A DNA stretch of 64,000 nucleotides from Globodera rostochiensis (GCA_018350325.1 JAEVLN010000006.1:2370693-2434692), one strand, 5' to 3'. Shown: positions 33,974 through 45,339, counted from the stretch's first letter. A program made the numbers and translations. The notes: a model not told the origin generated them from the sequence alone.

Positions 33974-34875
33974 CAGGGCTGTGTCGAAAGTTAAAAAAAA
34001 AGTCGAAATCGAAATCGAAACTGAAAGTTCGAAATCGAAAATCGAAAGGAAAAAAACGTCGAAAATCGAAAGGAAAAAAACGTCGAAAATCGAAATTCGA
34101 AAATCGAAATCGAAAGTGAATCGAAATTTTTTTTATGTGACTAAAAAAAAGTATTTTATTAAAATAATTTATTTTAATAAATATTGTTTGATAAGTCGTC
34201 ATTTTTTGCTTCAGTGGCCCTTATTAGGCTTAAAGCTTTTGGGCGGGGGGGGGGGGGTCGGCGGTGCCGATAGGCGCCGCCGAGAAAATTTTGGATTTTT
34301 AACTCAATTTTGTTAAGAAATTTAATCAAAATTTTAGCAAAATTAAGCATTTTGCTTCGGAATTTAGGAAATTTTTTTAAAAAAAAATTACGTAAGTGGA
34401 GGAGTTCGGCGGCGCCTGTCGGCGCCGCAGGGAAATTTTTTGAACATTTTAATGCTATTTGTTAAGAAAATGAAAGCAAAAATTCAAGAAGATGTGATTA
34501 ATTTATTTGAAAAATTCTTTTTTTAGCGCATTTTAGTTTTAAAATATTAGAAAATCATTAAAAATGTTCCGTTAATGGGGGATAGAATGTGAAGGCCAAA
34601 GAAAGGCTTAAAAAAATGATCGCACTGAAGCGGGTTCGAACCCAAACACAACATAGAAAAGACTAACCACTGAGCTATCAGTCTACCGAGGGAAAGCATG
34701 CAAAAAAGATTGAAATTTTGTTCAAAAAGTTGGCAAGCCCACTGCCCGTCCTTGCCAAAAATTTAAAAGCCGGGGCCACGACTTTCGAAATTATTTTCGA
34801 AAACAGCCCATTTTTGTCTAAATCGAAAATCGAAAGGAAAAAAACGTCGAAAATCGAAATTTCGACACAGCCCTG
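33974..34875. mobile_element. 902-bp hAT-like element with tRNA-like module
   Basis: Ends cagggctgtgtcgaaa and tttcgacacagccctg are inverted; the exact 8-bp target-site duplication gttggggc lies at 33966-33973 and 34876-34883. The subterminal regions repeat TCGAAAATCGAAAGGAAAAA words. The interior has two GC-rich hairpins (34259-34283, 34407-34429) and a minus-strand tRNA-like module at 34610-34690. The element at 38647-39583 is the same family in the opposite orientation. No protein-coding frame is seen. Confidence 0.9.
34610..34690 (-). ncRNA. tRNA-like Pol III module inside a MITE
   Basis: Read on the minus strand, it has a box A-like tagctcagtgg (34668-34678), a box B-like cgggttcgaaccc complement (34631-34643) and a run of seven T (34610-34616) at the right distance for termination. 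The T arm pairs, but acceptor and anticodon stems are poor, so it is not a normal tRNA. A homologous module is at 38862-38934. Confidence 0.6.
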
Positions 34876-34928
34876 GTTGGGGCAAGGCATTTTAAGAGAA
34901 ACCGGGTATTTATTGCAGGCATGTGCAC

Positions 34929-35933
34929 CAGAGATGTAACCGGATTCTGGACATTTTTATACCCGGAATTTGCTTGTTGGCAAAAACCCTAAATTAAATC
35001 CGGAATTTTACAAAAAGTGGCAGATTTTTCTTAGGTTTTGGATGAAAATATAGTGTATATTTGTCTGTGTGAATTTCTCAAATACCTAAACTCGGTTTGA
35101 ATGCTTTATTTTTAAATTTTTTTTAATATGAGTTTTTTGGCATCAAAATCTGCCATGTTACACTTTGCATTAGGGTTGTCACCCCGTCCCCGACCCCGCA
35201 AATTTAGGCCTTTTTTCGGGGTTTTCCCCGACCCCGACCCCGACACTTCTGACCCCGACCCCGAACCCCATCCCCGACTCGGAGTCGGGGTTAGCATACA
35301 CCCCTAAAGATGGCATCATTGAGTGACAAAATTCATTTTTTTCGACGGGTTGGCGGTGGTCTTGCGTACTGACAAACAATTTATTTCTTTTTTTACAAAA
35401 TGAGGGACAAGATCGATGGTAAGGCGGTTTGTCTCTACTGTAATTAACGTTCGTGTGGGTTCGAATCCGCTTGAGATCGATCCATTATTAACTTTTATTT
35501 GGCCTCTAGTCTCTTCACTCTTTCATTAAAGAAACATTTTTTAATAATTTTCAAATATTTTTTAATTAAAATGCGTGCAAAAGATCAATTTTTGAATAAT
35601 ATCGCATCTTTCTGAATTGTTTTTTGTTTTCATTTTCTTAACCAAGATTGCCGATATATGTAAAAATTTTGCTTTACGAGACCTCTCCCACTCCTAAAAA
35701 GCTTCAAAAAATTACCGCAAAATCCCTTAACAAATTAGTCAAAAATTCAAAATTTTCTCGTCGGCGCCTATCGGCACCGCCGAGCCCCCTTCTCCCCCAC
35801 TCAAAAGTGATAAAAATTCTCAAAAAACTTATTTGACAAATTAAAAATTATTTTCAAAATTTGAATTTTCCGGGCATTTTTGGGTCAGGAATTACGGCTT
35901 TAGGACACTGTTTGGGTCCCGTTTACATCACTG
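34929..35933. mobile_element. Possible 1-kb hAT-like element with nested insert
   Basis: Left cagagatgtaaccgg and right complement of cagtgatgtaaac pair as termini; flanking octamers match only in part (atgtgcac versus atgccctt). A CCCCGAC-word element (about 35170-35305, ends agggttgtcaccccg and complement) is nested. A weaker tRNA-like module with box B gggttcgaatccg lies at about 35425-35480. Confidence 0.45.
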
Positions 35934-36261
35934 ATGCCCTTCCCTTCTCTTCAAAATAAGAACAAATTTAAAAAATTATCGGCTCTAATGCCAATAAATT
36001 TTGGAAATTATTCAAAAAAAAAAATTTTGACCTCTAATTTTGAAGAATTTAAAAAACCCCGCAACCCCGACCCCGACCCCGACCGATTTGGGTAACCCCG
36101 ACACCGACCCCGACAGTCCCGCCCCCGAAAAACCCCGACCCCGCAATTCTCAACCCCGCACGCGGGGTGACAACCCTACTTTGCATTCTCGCAGTCCAAA
36201 GCCACCAGCCTTTTCGGCTCAAACGGGGGGCATTATTTGTTGATGAACAATGTCAGCAATG

Positions 36262-36900
36262 TTCGGGGCTTTCAGAAATGGTCGGCTTGACGTGCCATGC
36301 CGACCGCTTTTCCTCCTCCTTTTCTCCCTGCTTTTCTTGATTCTGGCTTCAAAAAATCGGAATCTTGGACTGCCCCCTATTTTCTTTTACTCAAAAACAT
36401 CACAATTACCATCGAAACCGTCTACCACTCGTCGTCTGATTGCGGATCCTCCATAAATGACCGTCCCTCCAATTGGCACCAAAAACCGGTGTTTGGCATC
36501 TGGAAATTCCGGATATTTTTGTCATTGATGCCTTTTGCAATTTCAAACTTGGCGAAATTAACGACATTCTCGACAAAATTCCCGATGACACCTCACTCGG
36601 AATCCCTGATGAGATCACTAAAGACAATGAAAAATGCCACCGCGTCCGGACTTTTGTGCACCTCCATCGGATGCAACTGGGGAAATTGTCGAAAATTGTA
36701 TGGAAAAGCCGCAAGCTCTTGTTGTGCCAAAAAGTTCAAAACATTTATTTGGAATTACTGTCAAAATCAACCATTGTCGGGATCACCTGATGCGAGTTTA
36801 ACTTTACCAACTTCGCCATAAATAATTTATAGGACTGACAACCGGGATTTTCCCGGACGCTGTAAAACTCGGGATTTCGGTTTGAGAATTTGGCGGCGTG
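36262..36900 (+). other. Duplicated coding-like segment, copy 2
   Basis: Nearly identical to 29886-30340 over about 460 bp, then diverges after gttgtgccaaa, and regains similarity at about 36797 (ttaactttaccaacttcgccataaataatt). Frame 36473-36790 corresponds to the likelier coding frame of copy 1 with two amino-acid changes (Val to Phe, Leu to Phe) and several silent changes. Copies are in the same orientation 6.4 kb apart and flank the first secreted Cys-rich gene. Confidence 0.4.
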
Positions 36901-37253
36901 AGTGTTGAAAATTTTGGATTTTTAATAAACACCGACCCGACCGACCCTCCAAAACTGACCCAAACACGAAAAATCCGCCAATTCTTAAAAAATTCCGAAT
37001 TTAATTCCGGAGTTTTTTTTTGCTAAAAAGTCCAGATTCCTGACCAAAAAATGTCCGGAAATCGAAATCGGTTACATCTTGGTTCTTACCGTGCTCGTAT
37101 TTGCTTTAACCATTCGCCCAACGCTTAAGTAACAATTGGTCAAACGGAATTGATACTCGGGTATGTGCCCATTTCTTTTGGAATTGTATAAAACAAATTA
37201 CTTCAAAAAGCAACTCGTTGGGAAATTTTTAGAAACCATTTGTTGAATGGGAT

Positions 37254-37523
37254 TACCGTATTTCCTCAAATAGAAGACCCGGGTCTTCTATTGTTCAACC
37301 CCTCTCCAAAGGGGTCTTCTATTAGGGGGAGGGGGGGGGGTCTTCTAATTGAGGGGGGTCTTCTATTGTTCAACCCCTCTCCAAAGGGGTCTTCTATTAG
37401 GGGGGGGGGTCTTCTAATTGAGGGGGGTCTTCTATTGTTCAACCCCTCTCCAAAGGGGTCTTCTATTAGGGGGGGGGGGGGTCTTCTAATTGAGGGGGGT
37501 CTTCTATTTGAGGAAATACGGTA
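37254..37523. mobile_element. TACCGTAT-type MITE with threefold internal repeat
   Basis: Ends taccgtatttcctcaaatag and its complement (ctatttgaggaaatacggta) are inverted. Inside, a unit of about 75 bp with GTCTTCTATTAGGGGG, ttcaacccctctccaaaggg and GTCTTCTAATTGAGGGG is repeated three times in tandem. Confidence 0.85.
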
Positions 37524-37974
37524 TTTGGACGAAAATGGGCAACGTTTTGGGCGTTAATTGATTGTGAGTGTTGGGCGAAGGCACCATCCACTTAAGTGAA
37601 GTGGCATTGGTGGGAAAGTGGGGGTGGTCTAATTGAGGGACACTTTGATAAGGAAGAAAATTAAAGCTAATTAGAATATGTGTACAACACGCAAATTAAC
37701 AGCAAAGAGCCCATTTTTGGGGCTTTTAGTTGTGCAAAATTCGGTGTATTTCTTGAAGAATTCTTGTTCAAAATTTTAAAACATTATAAAAAAGTAAGTT
37801 CCGTTGCTCGTGAAATTGTCAGTAAATTCATTTAACAAAATTTTACAAAAATAAATCACCAAAAATCGTCTACAGTAAAAAGGAACCTACCCTCCATAAA
37901 AAAGGCGTCAACAAAGTATTTCTTGAATTAAACAATAAAAGGCATTATTACACCAAATCCCGACCACCGTGTTT

Positions 37975-38125
37975 CAAAAAATCAAAATCCCGATCCCCAA
38001 GCTTGAAAAATCGAAATTCCGATCCCCGGTTTAGAAAAATCGAAATCCCGCTCACCGTTTTGGAAACGAAATCCCGATTCCCAGTTTTGAAAAATCGAAA
38101 TCCCGATTCGAATCACCAGAATTTT
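37975..38125. repeat. AAATCGAAATCCCGAT word array
   Basis: Irregular repeats of AAAAATCGAAATCCCGATCCCC over about 150 bp, continued weakly at 38370-38410. It looks like the filler of a further MITE family but I could not place both ends. Confidence 0.5.
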
Positions 38126-38493
38126 TGTTGAAAAAGCCCGAATAAGTAAAAAATTTGTTTCAAATATTTTTAAAATCGATTTGAATTGGCAATAAAAAAA
38201 TTGAGAGGTTTCGTTTAAAAAGAGTGGCAGGCACATGCCATCCCATTCTCACACGCACCTTAATTGACTTATTTGGCCAAGCCGAAGGACGAACTCCCTG
38301 AAGAAGCCATGCGCCAGGAAAATATTTGAGAAACACCGCCGGAGGCGCAAAACTACGTATCATAAATTTTTCCGATCCCCGTTTCAGAAAAATCGAGATT
38401 CCGATCTCTCAAAATCTACTCAAACGGGCAATCCAACATTAACTTTTTCAATTCCTTTATAATTAAGCTAAAGTAAAGAATAGGCAAAATGTT

Positions 38494-38566
38494 AGCCCCG
38501 GGTGGGACTCGAACCCACGTCCTTCACCCAATCCGTGGGCAGCTCTTCCAACTGAGCTACCGGGGC
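38494..38566 (-). tRNA. tRNA-like gene with non-standard anticodon arm
   Basis: On the minus strand a perfect 7-bp acceptor stem (GCCCCGG/CCGGGGC), D arm (GCTC/GAGC), and perfect T arm (GTGGG/CCCAC with TTCGAGT) are present, with good box A and box B. The anticodon arm does not fit: the only 5-bp stem is TGCCC/GGGTG using the usual base 26, with loop ACGGATT, so base 33 is C and base 37 is T; the formal anticodon would be GGA. It has no long variable arm. Either a tRNA pseudogene or an aberrant tRNA. Confidence 0.6.
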
Positions 38567-38646
38567 GTCCCATTAGCCTTCTTCTTTATGCTTGATCTTT
38601 TGCCCCTGCCATAGGCGTTTTAACCGTCTCGTCCAACCAGCGGGAA

Positions 38647-39583
38647 CAGGGCTGTGTCGAAATTTCGATTTTCGATTTTCGAATTTCGATTTTCGACGTT
38701 TTTTTCCTTTCGATTTTCGATTTCGACAAAAATGGGCTGTTTTTCGAAAATAATTTCGAAAGTCGGAGGTCCAGGTTTTTAAATTTTTGGCAAGGATGGG
38801 CAGTGGTCTTGCCAACTTTTTGACAAACTTTCAATCTTTTTTACATGCGTCCAACAGGTAAATTTATAGCTCAGTGGTTTGTCTTTACGATTTTGTCTTT
38901 TGGGTTCGAACCCGCTACAGTGCATCACTTTTTTAACCTTTCTTCGGCCTTCACATTCTATCCCCCATTAACGGAACATTTTTAATGATTTTCAATTATT
39001 TTTAAATTAAAATACTTACAAAAAAAGACCGTCGTACATTCACCACTCTTATGTAAAAATGTTTTCCCCGAAATTACGAAGAAAAAAGCTCAATTTTGCG
39101 AAAATTTTGGTGAAATTGCTTAACAAAACTCCCAAATTTCTCCCAGCGGCGCCTATCGGCACCGACGGGCCGCCACTGAAAGCATAAAGTCGACCAATTC
39201 ATTGTGGTTTTTGGATCATTTTTCTTAACAAATTGAGTCAAAAAATCAAAATTTTCTCGGCGGCGCCTATCGGCACCGCCGACACCCCACCCTCCTAAAA
39301 GCTTAAAATGGGCATATGAAGGCCTCTGAAATAAAAAATGCATCCTTCAAAAATTTAAAAATGAACAAGTGAATATTTCAAAAAATATTTATTAAATAAA
39401 TTATTTAAAAAAAATTTTTTCTAATCACATAAAAAAATTTTCGATTTTGTTTCGATTTTCGATTTTCGAATTTCGATTTTCGACGTTTTTTTCCTTTCGA
39501 TTTTCGATTTTCGATTTCGAACTTTTCAGTTTCGATTTTCGATTTTCGATTTCGACTTTTTTTTTACTTTCGACACAGCCCTG
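38647..39583. mobile_element. 937-bp hAT-like element with tRNA-like module
   Basis: Ends cagggctgtgtcgaaa and complement, with the exact 8-bp target-site duplication agcgggaa (38639-38646 and 39584-39591). Layout is the mirror image of 33974-34875: TCGAAA words, plus-strand tRNA-like module (38862-38934), two GC-rich hairpins (39146-39169, 39258-39283) and TCGAAA words again. The two copies differ enough to be independent insertions. Confidence 0.9.
38862..38934 (+). ncRNA. tRNA-like Pol III module inside a MITE
   Basis: Box A tagctcagtgg at 38867-38877, box B gggttcgaaccc at 38902-38913, and a T6 run at 38929-38934. Same position and strand relative to the element as in 33974-34875. Box spacing is shorter than in a typical tRNA. 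Confidence 0.6.
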
Positions 39584-40280
39584 AGCGGGAACACTCAAAT
39601 CCTTACACTAATTTTTTAAAGTTATCCTAACCCGTGTCATATCGAAAATTTTCTGAGATTTTGGGGTCCAAAATAAAGACAAATGTTGAAAAATGCAGCA
39701 AAATGTTTATTTTTGGCATATAATGTGCTTTTTTAATCATATTTCTCTCCACCAACAATTTTCTCAATATTTGGGAGTTGCAAAGAAGAAAATTATAAAA
39801 TTCGAAACAATTGTGATCATAATTCACTTTGACTTGCACAAACTTTTCACTGTCTCTACTTCAAGTGAATGAGAATTTTTGAAAATTTTAATGAATCTTG
39901 TTAGCAGAATGAGAGGCTAAAAATCAAAATTCAAAAATAAGGACGAAGGCCAGAAATAAGGACAAATCTTATAAATAAGGACAGATACGACTTCTGGTTT
40001 TATGGGACTTCATTTATTTCTTTTAAGCAATTCATCATTCGACCAATCCGGTCAATTTCATTATTTGTTTTGGGATTGTTCTGCTGATGAGCCATTCGAA
40101 TTGCGCCGCAAAAAAATAAAAAATCAAAATTTAAAAAAAAAAAATAAATATTACTTTTGTGTTAATTAGGCTTGCTGAAGGCCCAAAATCAGCACAATTA
40201 TTAAAAAAACAAATTTAGATATTTTCATAAGCGTTCATTTTTGCTTTCTTTACGCTTCCGGTGGCGTTCTCGATTGGATG

Positions 40281-42850
40281 CTAGGGCGCATTCTTAAATA
40301 AATTTATCATTTTCAGAAAAAAATTTATCAAAAGAACAAATTAATAAAAAAATGTTTTTTTTTTGAAGATAACGGAATATAATTAATTTTTTTAATAAAC
40401 GTTCATCAAATAAACTTGTTTAAAGTCGTTTATCATTTTGTGTGCCTTTTAGCGGAGAATACGGGTGAAAATATCGAAGGTGAAATTGGATGCATAAATA
40501 TAATTTTTGAATAATTGCAAAACACACGCATTCCGTCTCGCTGAGGTCCCTGGGCCAGCATTTCATAAATGCCTCCTAAATTTGTTTTTAAATTTATTTA
40601 ATTTTTGTTTGGTCACATTCTTTATGTAGCCTAAAAGGTGCTGAGCACCCTAGTTGTCTAGGCATTGTGGTTAGCAATCCATTTTATAATTTGATTTAGC
40701 TACCAACCCAGTAAGATGATGTAATGGGCGTAAAAGATAATATGAATTGGGGAAAATGCGGGGGGCAATGACTAGAGACCGGCGGGAACGGGATTCCCGC
40801 GGGAAAAGTACGGGATTCCCGCGGGAAAAGTACGGGATTCCCGCGGGAAAAGTACGGGATTCCCGGTCCCGTTCCCGTCTTTTTTGCCGGGCGGGATTTT
40901 AACGGGAACGAGAAAAAGACGGGATTCCCGATACGGGATTCCCGTCCCGTACTTTTTGAAATTCCCGTACCCGTTCCAGGAATTTCATTTTAGTCTTTTT
41001 CGCGTTCACGTTCATTTTTCTTGGCAATTTTTTTTTACCGGTCTCTAGCAATGACAATGGAAGACAGGGATTGTTGATCAAGGAACTCAGGCCCTTGGGG
41101 CTTATGGCTTCCCTAGTCTTGCCTGGCCCCAAGCAATGCCCATCAGGGATGTAAGCAGGCGCCAAAAAAAATGTCGGGAACCGGAGTTACGGGACGCCAA
41201 AAACGTCCAGAAACCGGAAAATGTCGAAATCTCAAAAATTTGATTTTTATCAAATTTTTCTGATAATTTTTTCGCCCTTCCGCGATGTAGTACTGTACCA
41301 TTTAACTTAACAAAATTAAAGTTTCAAAACACTTTGGGCTCAGAACACAAAATAAAAATTTATCAGCGGCGCCGACCCGCCCCAAAATTATCTCATAAAT
41401 AATGAAAAACCCTTACCAAGTTCGAGTGTTTTTGCAGCCAGCATTTGAGCAACTTCGGCTAAATTTGTTTTAATATTTTTTAAATTTTGCATTAAAAAGT
41501 TTTTTCATTTTTTAATTTATTTTAAAACTGAAAATGTAAACACTTACACATTTTTCAATTTGCCCCCTGGACTCATCAGAGCCGAGCGAACACCAACGCG
41601 GGCTTTTCTAAATATGTAATGGAAAAAAGTTAAATTCAAACTAATATAGTATTAATTAAATACATAATAATAAAAACAATTACACAGTCCGTTGGTTTCG
41701 GCAAACACTGTTTAACGCTTGCCTAAATATTAACAATTAATAATAAAGATTTTACTTCTTACAAATTAATCATTGAAGATTTTCAACATTTTTAGGCATT
41801 ATAACTTATATGTGCTTATATAAGTAGAACGAGATAAGCTTTTTGGCCATTTTTGAGAACTCCCACCCGTGCCCTATCATTTCTCGAAAGACAATTTTGG
41901 ACGAATTTTAAAATAAAAAATAATTTTAAATTTTACAATAGAGTTGAGCGGGATAGTATCCAAATCCCGAACAGACCGGGATGAGGCAACCGGGAAATTT
42001 AATTTCTGATCAGGAAATTTTCATTAAAAATTGTCCGTGTAAGAAGCGAAGGGCAATCTGTCCTTCGGGCAAAGCTCTGAAAAAGCAAAGAAAATTCTTT
42101 TTCAATTTGGAAAAAAATTTAAAAAATTTTTAATTTCGGTTTCCATTCATCGGCTTTGGCACCGTTCTACTCTAATTTAAAATAAATGGGCACAATGTAT
42201 GTATTAAATATATTTTATTTTTAAAAATTCGTCCAAAATGATCTTTCACGAATTGGCCAAAATGGACTTCTTCACAAACGGACCTTGCACCTCCTCCCCC
42301 CCCCCCTCACTTTTTTACCAAATCCGGATGTTCTGCAAGCACGCAATTGACCATCCTTGCCTAAATTATTTACTATATTTTTACAATATTTTATTAAAAC
42401 TTTTACAGTTATTTAAACAAAGTTGCACTTACGTAGGCGGCGTCTTTCGTAATTCTTTCGTATGTCGTCATCTAATTGTATTCCAACCAATCGACAGAAT
42501 AAGACAAAAATAAGTAAATTGATTTTTTAAGCTGTTTTAATTTTAATTTAAATTTTAAAATACAACAAAATCTTACATCATCGACACATTTGAAAGCTGA
42601 CCCTTCAGAGCAACATGCGTCCCCGTTGTATCCGTTGTATCCGGCTAGTGGAAAGCAGGAACCGTAATTGTCTTGGCACTTTTCCGCCATTTTATTGCAT
42701 GGAGTCTAATTGAATGATGAATTAAATTAATTAAAAGATCAATTAAAAGGAGCCCACTGAGGAGGAGTTGTACCACCAGACGAGGCCGCCGCCGGAAAGA
42801 GCAAGCGCGATGAGAATGGCAAAAGTGACCATGACAAATTTGGAGTCCAT
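40281..42850 (-). CDS. Small secreted Cys-rich protein, paralogue 2
   Basis: Eight exons on the minus strand (42758-42850, 42577-42705, 42433-42471, 41684-41722, 41548-41607, 41417-41458, 40528-40575, 40281-40292) join in phase to 153 residues. Signal peptide MDSKFVMVTFAILIALALSG; then TPCNKMAEKC, GSCFPL, DACCSEG, KCVDD match paralogue 1 Cys for Cys, and the short C-terminal exons carry VKQCLPKP, IEKC, LKCW, MKCWPRD ... EC. Intron positions and phases equal those of paralogue 1 apart from the first (phase 0 here, phase 2 there). The last exon stops after NAP, 10 residues earlier than paralogue 1. Same strand, about 9 kb from its sister. Confidence 0.76.
40773..41047. mobile_element. hAT-like MITE, ACGGGATTCCCG word
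   Basis: Ends tagagaccgg and ccggtctcta with exact 8-bp target-site duplication gcaatgac at 40765-40772 and 41048-41055. The interior repeats GGGAAAAGTACGGGATTCCCG. It lies in the seventh intron of the second secreted-protein gene (between 40575 and 41417). Confidence 0.92.
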
Positions 42851-43105
42851 TTGTTGCCGGATTCGCAGTTGGATTATTTAAAATGGAAATTTGAGAAAAT
42901 ATTTCTTTAGAAATAAAAACCAAAAAATTTTTTATTCTAATCAAAAACATTTAAAATTAAGCATAAAATGGAGACCATTTGGCAGTTTCAAATAATGCCC
43001 GGGATCGTGATTTACCGGCCCGAGATCCCGGTCGGGTTAAAGTAAATTTAAAATTAGACAAAAAATGGAGGCCAATTAGTACTTAAGTCTTCGATTTTAC
43101 CCCGA

Positions 43106-44146
43106 TACCGTATATACTGTTTTAATTCCACCGGCGACATTATTTTTCAACCTCCTCAGAAAGGGCGACATTATTACAGGGGGTGCCATTATTACAGGTG
43201 GCGACATTAATTTTCAAATTGTTTGGCGATATGTTCATCTATCACAAAAATTCTTCACATTTTCCACACAATTTCCATACTTCAGCTAGCGAAAAAATTT
43301 GAGAAAAAACCATAGGGAGGACCCTTTTGTTTTTCAAATTTAGTAGTTTTTGGACCAATTTTAATTAGAAAATTCCATCACAAAACACAAAAATTTGACC
43401 CCCAAATTGATTTTGGAGAAAATTTTCTTCTGGAAAAATTCTTTAAGAAAAATGTAATAAAACCCGAAAATGTACCACTAAAGATTGACTTTTTTCAAAT
43501 TGTGTGAAAGAAGCGGGGTCGTCAAAAAATGAGAATGATTTGGAGCTAGGCGGTGTTGGCGAAGATGATGAATTATTTTTTTGTAAAATTTTGAACATCA
43601 TATCTTTGAATTTTTGCTTCAATTTCCTTAACAAAGATTGCCAATTTTTGTAAAAATTTCTCCGGCGGCGCCTGTCGGCATCGCCGGACATACTCCACTC
43701 TTACGTAAACCAGTTTTTTTCTCTGAAATTCCGAAGCAAAATTCATTTTGATATTAAAACTTTGTAGTGTTTGATAAAAGAAAATTTTTTTCTTGAAAAG
43801 TCCCGGTTGGTTCCGGAACCGGTCCCGGTTGAAAATCTTGGTCCCCGTCCCGACCCCGGTTTTTCTGGTCCCGGTAAGTCCCGGTCCCGATTTTTCCCAA
43901 AAGTCCCAGTCCCGTGCCACCCTAGTTTATACATTTTCCCTGTTACATCTCGTCAAATTTTACCCAGTGGAAGAGAAATTATAAATTTAAATTCCTACAA
44001 ATGGGGGGGGGCGACATTATTACAGGGGTTGACAGGCGACATTATTACAGGGGGCGACATTAATTTCCAACCCCCTCAGAAAGGGCGACATTATTACAGG
44101 GGGTGCCATTATTACAGGGGGTGGAATTAAAACAGTATATACGGTA
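43106..44146. mobile_element. TACCGTAT-type MITE, interrupted
   Basis: Ends taccgtatatactgttttaa and ttaaaacagtatatacggta are inverted. GACATTATTACAGGGGG words and ttcaacctcctcagaaaggg centre pieces lie next to each end (43120-43220 and 43995-44130). About 0.8 kb of other repeats, including a GC-rich hairpin at 43662-43687 and a GTCCCGGTTTTT-word remnant at 43800-43924, separates them, so other elements probably inserted into it. Confidence 0.7.
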
Positions 44147-44295
44147 TGTTTCCTTTTTTATTTATTTATTTCGGCCTCGGACCGGTGGAGGAGGAAGGGG
44201 GGGGGCTATTGCACAGATTGAGCAATGGGAACACCAAACACAATTGGTGGGGAAACAGTTGGCAGCAATCGGCGCTGGCTGTCTTTGGTCTTGAG

Positions 44296-44920
44296 CAGGG
44301 GTGCCAACAAAAATTTTTCAAAATCAGTACATTGGAATCAAATTATCAGATTTTGGGGTCAAAAATCAGTACATTTAAAAAATGTCTCAAAATATAATAA
44401 ATCATTAATTTTTCGCATGAAATGTGCGTTTTTAACCATATTTCACTCCTCCAACAATTTTTCTCAACAATTCGGGGTTGGAAATTGCAGCTTTTCACAT
44501 GGATTTTTTTTCGAAAACCTTGCCGATTTTCGTTTTTTCAAAAAAGCAATTTTTTTTTGTGAAATCTGCTTTAGTAGGGAGGGGGGTCGGCGGTGCCGAT
44601 AGGCGCCGCCGAGAAAATTTTTGGATTTTTGAAGCAATTTGTTGAGATTTGCAACCAAAATTTTAAAAATATGGTAATTTTTTGAACGTTTTTTAAGAAT
44701 AGAAGGGGTCCGGCGGTGCCCATAGGTGCCGCCGGGTAAATTTTTGGATTTTCGACTCAATTTGTTAACAAAATTGGTCCAAAAATGCGAATTATCCTGA
44801 AAATCAGTACGCCGAGCTAAAATCAGTACATTTCTGACAAAGCAATACATTTTTAATTTGTCAGATTCTGCCTTCTAATATCAGTACATTTCTGATAAAT
44901 AAGTACAAATGGCACCCCTG
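44296..44920. mobile_element. 625-bp hAT-like MITE with two hairpins
   Basis: Ends caggggtgcca and tggcacccctg with exact 8-bp target-site duplication gtcttgag at 44288-44295 and 44921-44928. Subterminal words are AATCAGTACATTT. Two GC-rich hairpins lie inside at 44587-44612 and 44710-44735. Confidence 0.92.
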
Positions 44921-45339
44921 GTCTTGAGTCATTCGGGAGCACTGTGGGGGAGGGGGGGGGGGGGGGGGGGAAGAGAGAGTGAGTGGACGAGAGGGGAAAA
45001 AAGGGAAAGTGATTAATGTGGTGTTACTTCAAATAGCCTGGCACCAGGCCGATTCTCCGGACTTTCTGGCGAACGCCGAGAAAATAAATTTCGATTATTG
45101 ATGGAATTTGTAAACCCAAAAAAATCAAAAAGGAAATTTAAATTAAAAGTGTCCTTTTTATCGCTTTTTAATGAGACCAAATGTTTACGAGGGACAATGC
45201 AATGTTTATACGACCAGCAGACAATAAAAAATAAATATTATATTTTAGTCATTGAAAAATTGTATGAAAGAGATTATAAATCAAAATTTTATTGAACAAA
45301 TCTCGTGTTAAGCTCAATTCAGTTATGGAATAATTTTGA

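Noticed and set aside
35425..35480. Third tRNA-like module as a separate gene
   Set aside because: Box B is good but box A is degraded, so I mention it only within the 34929-35933 element.
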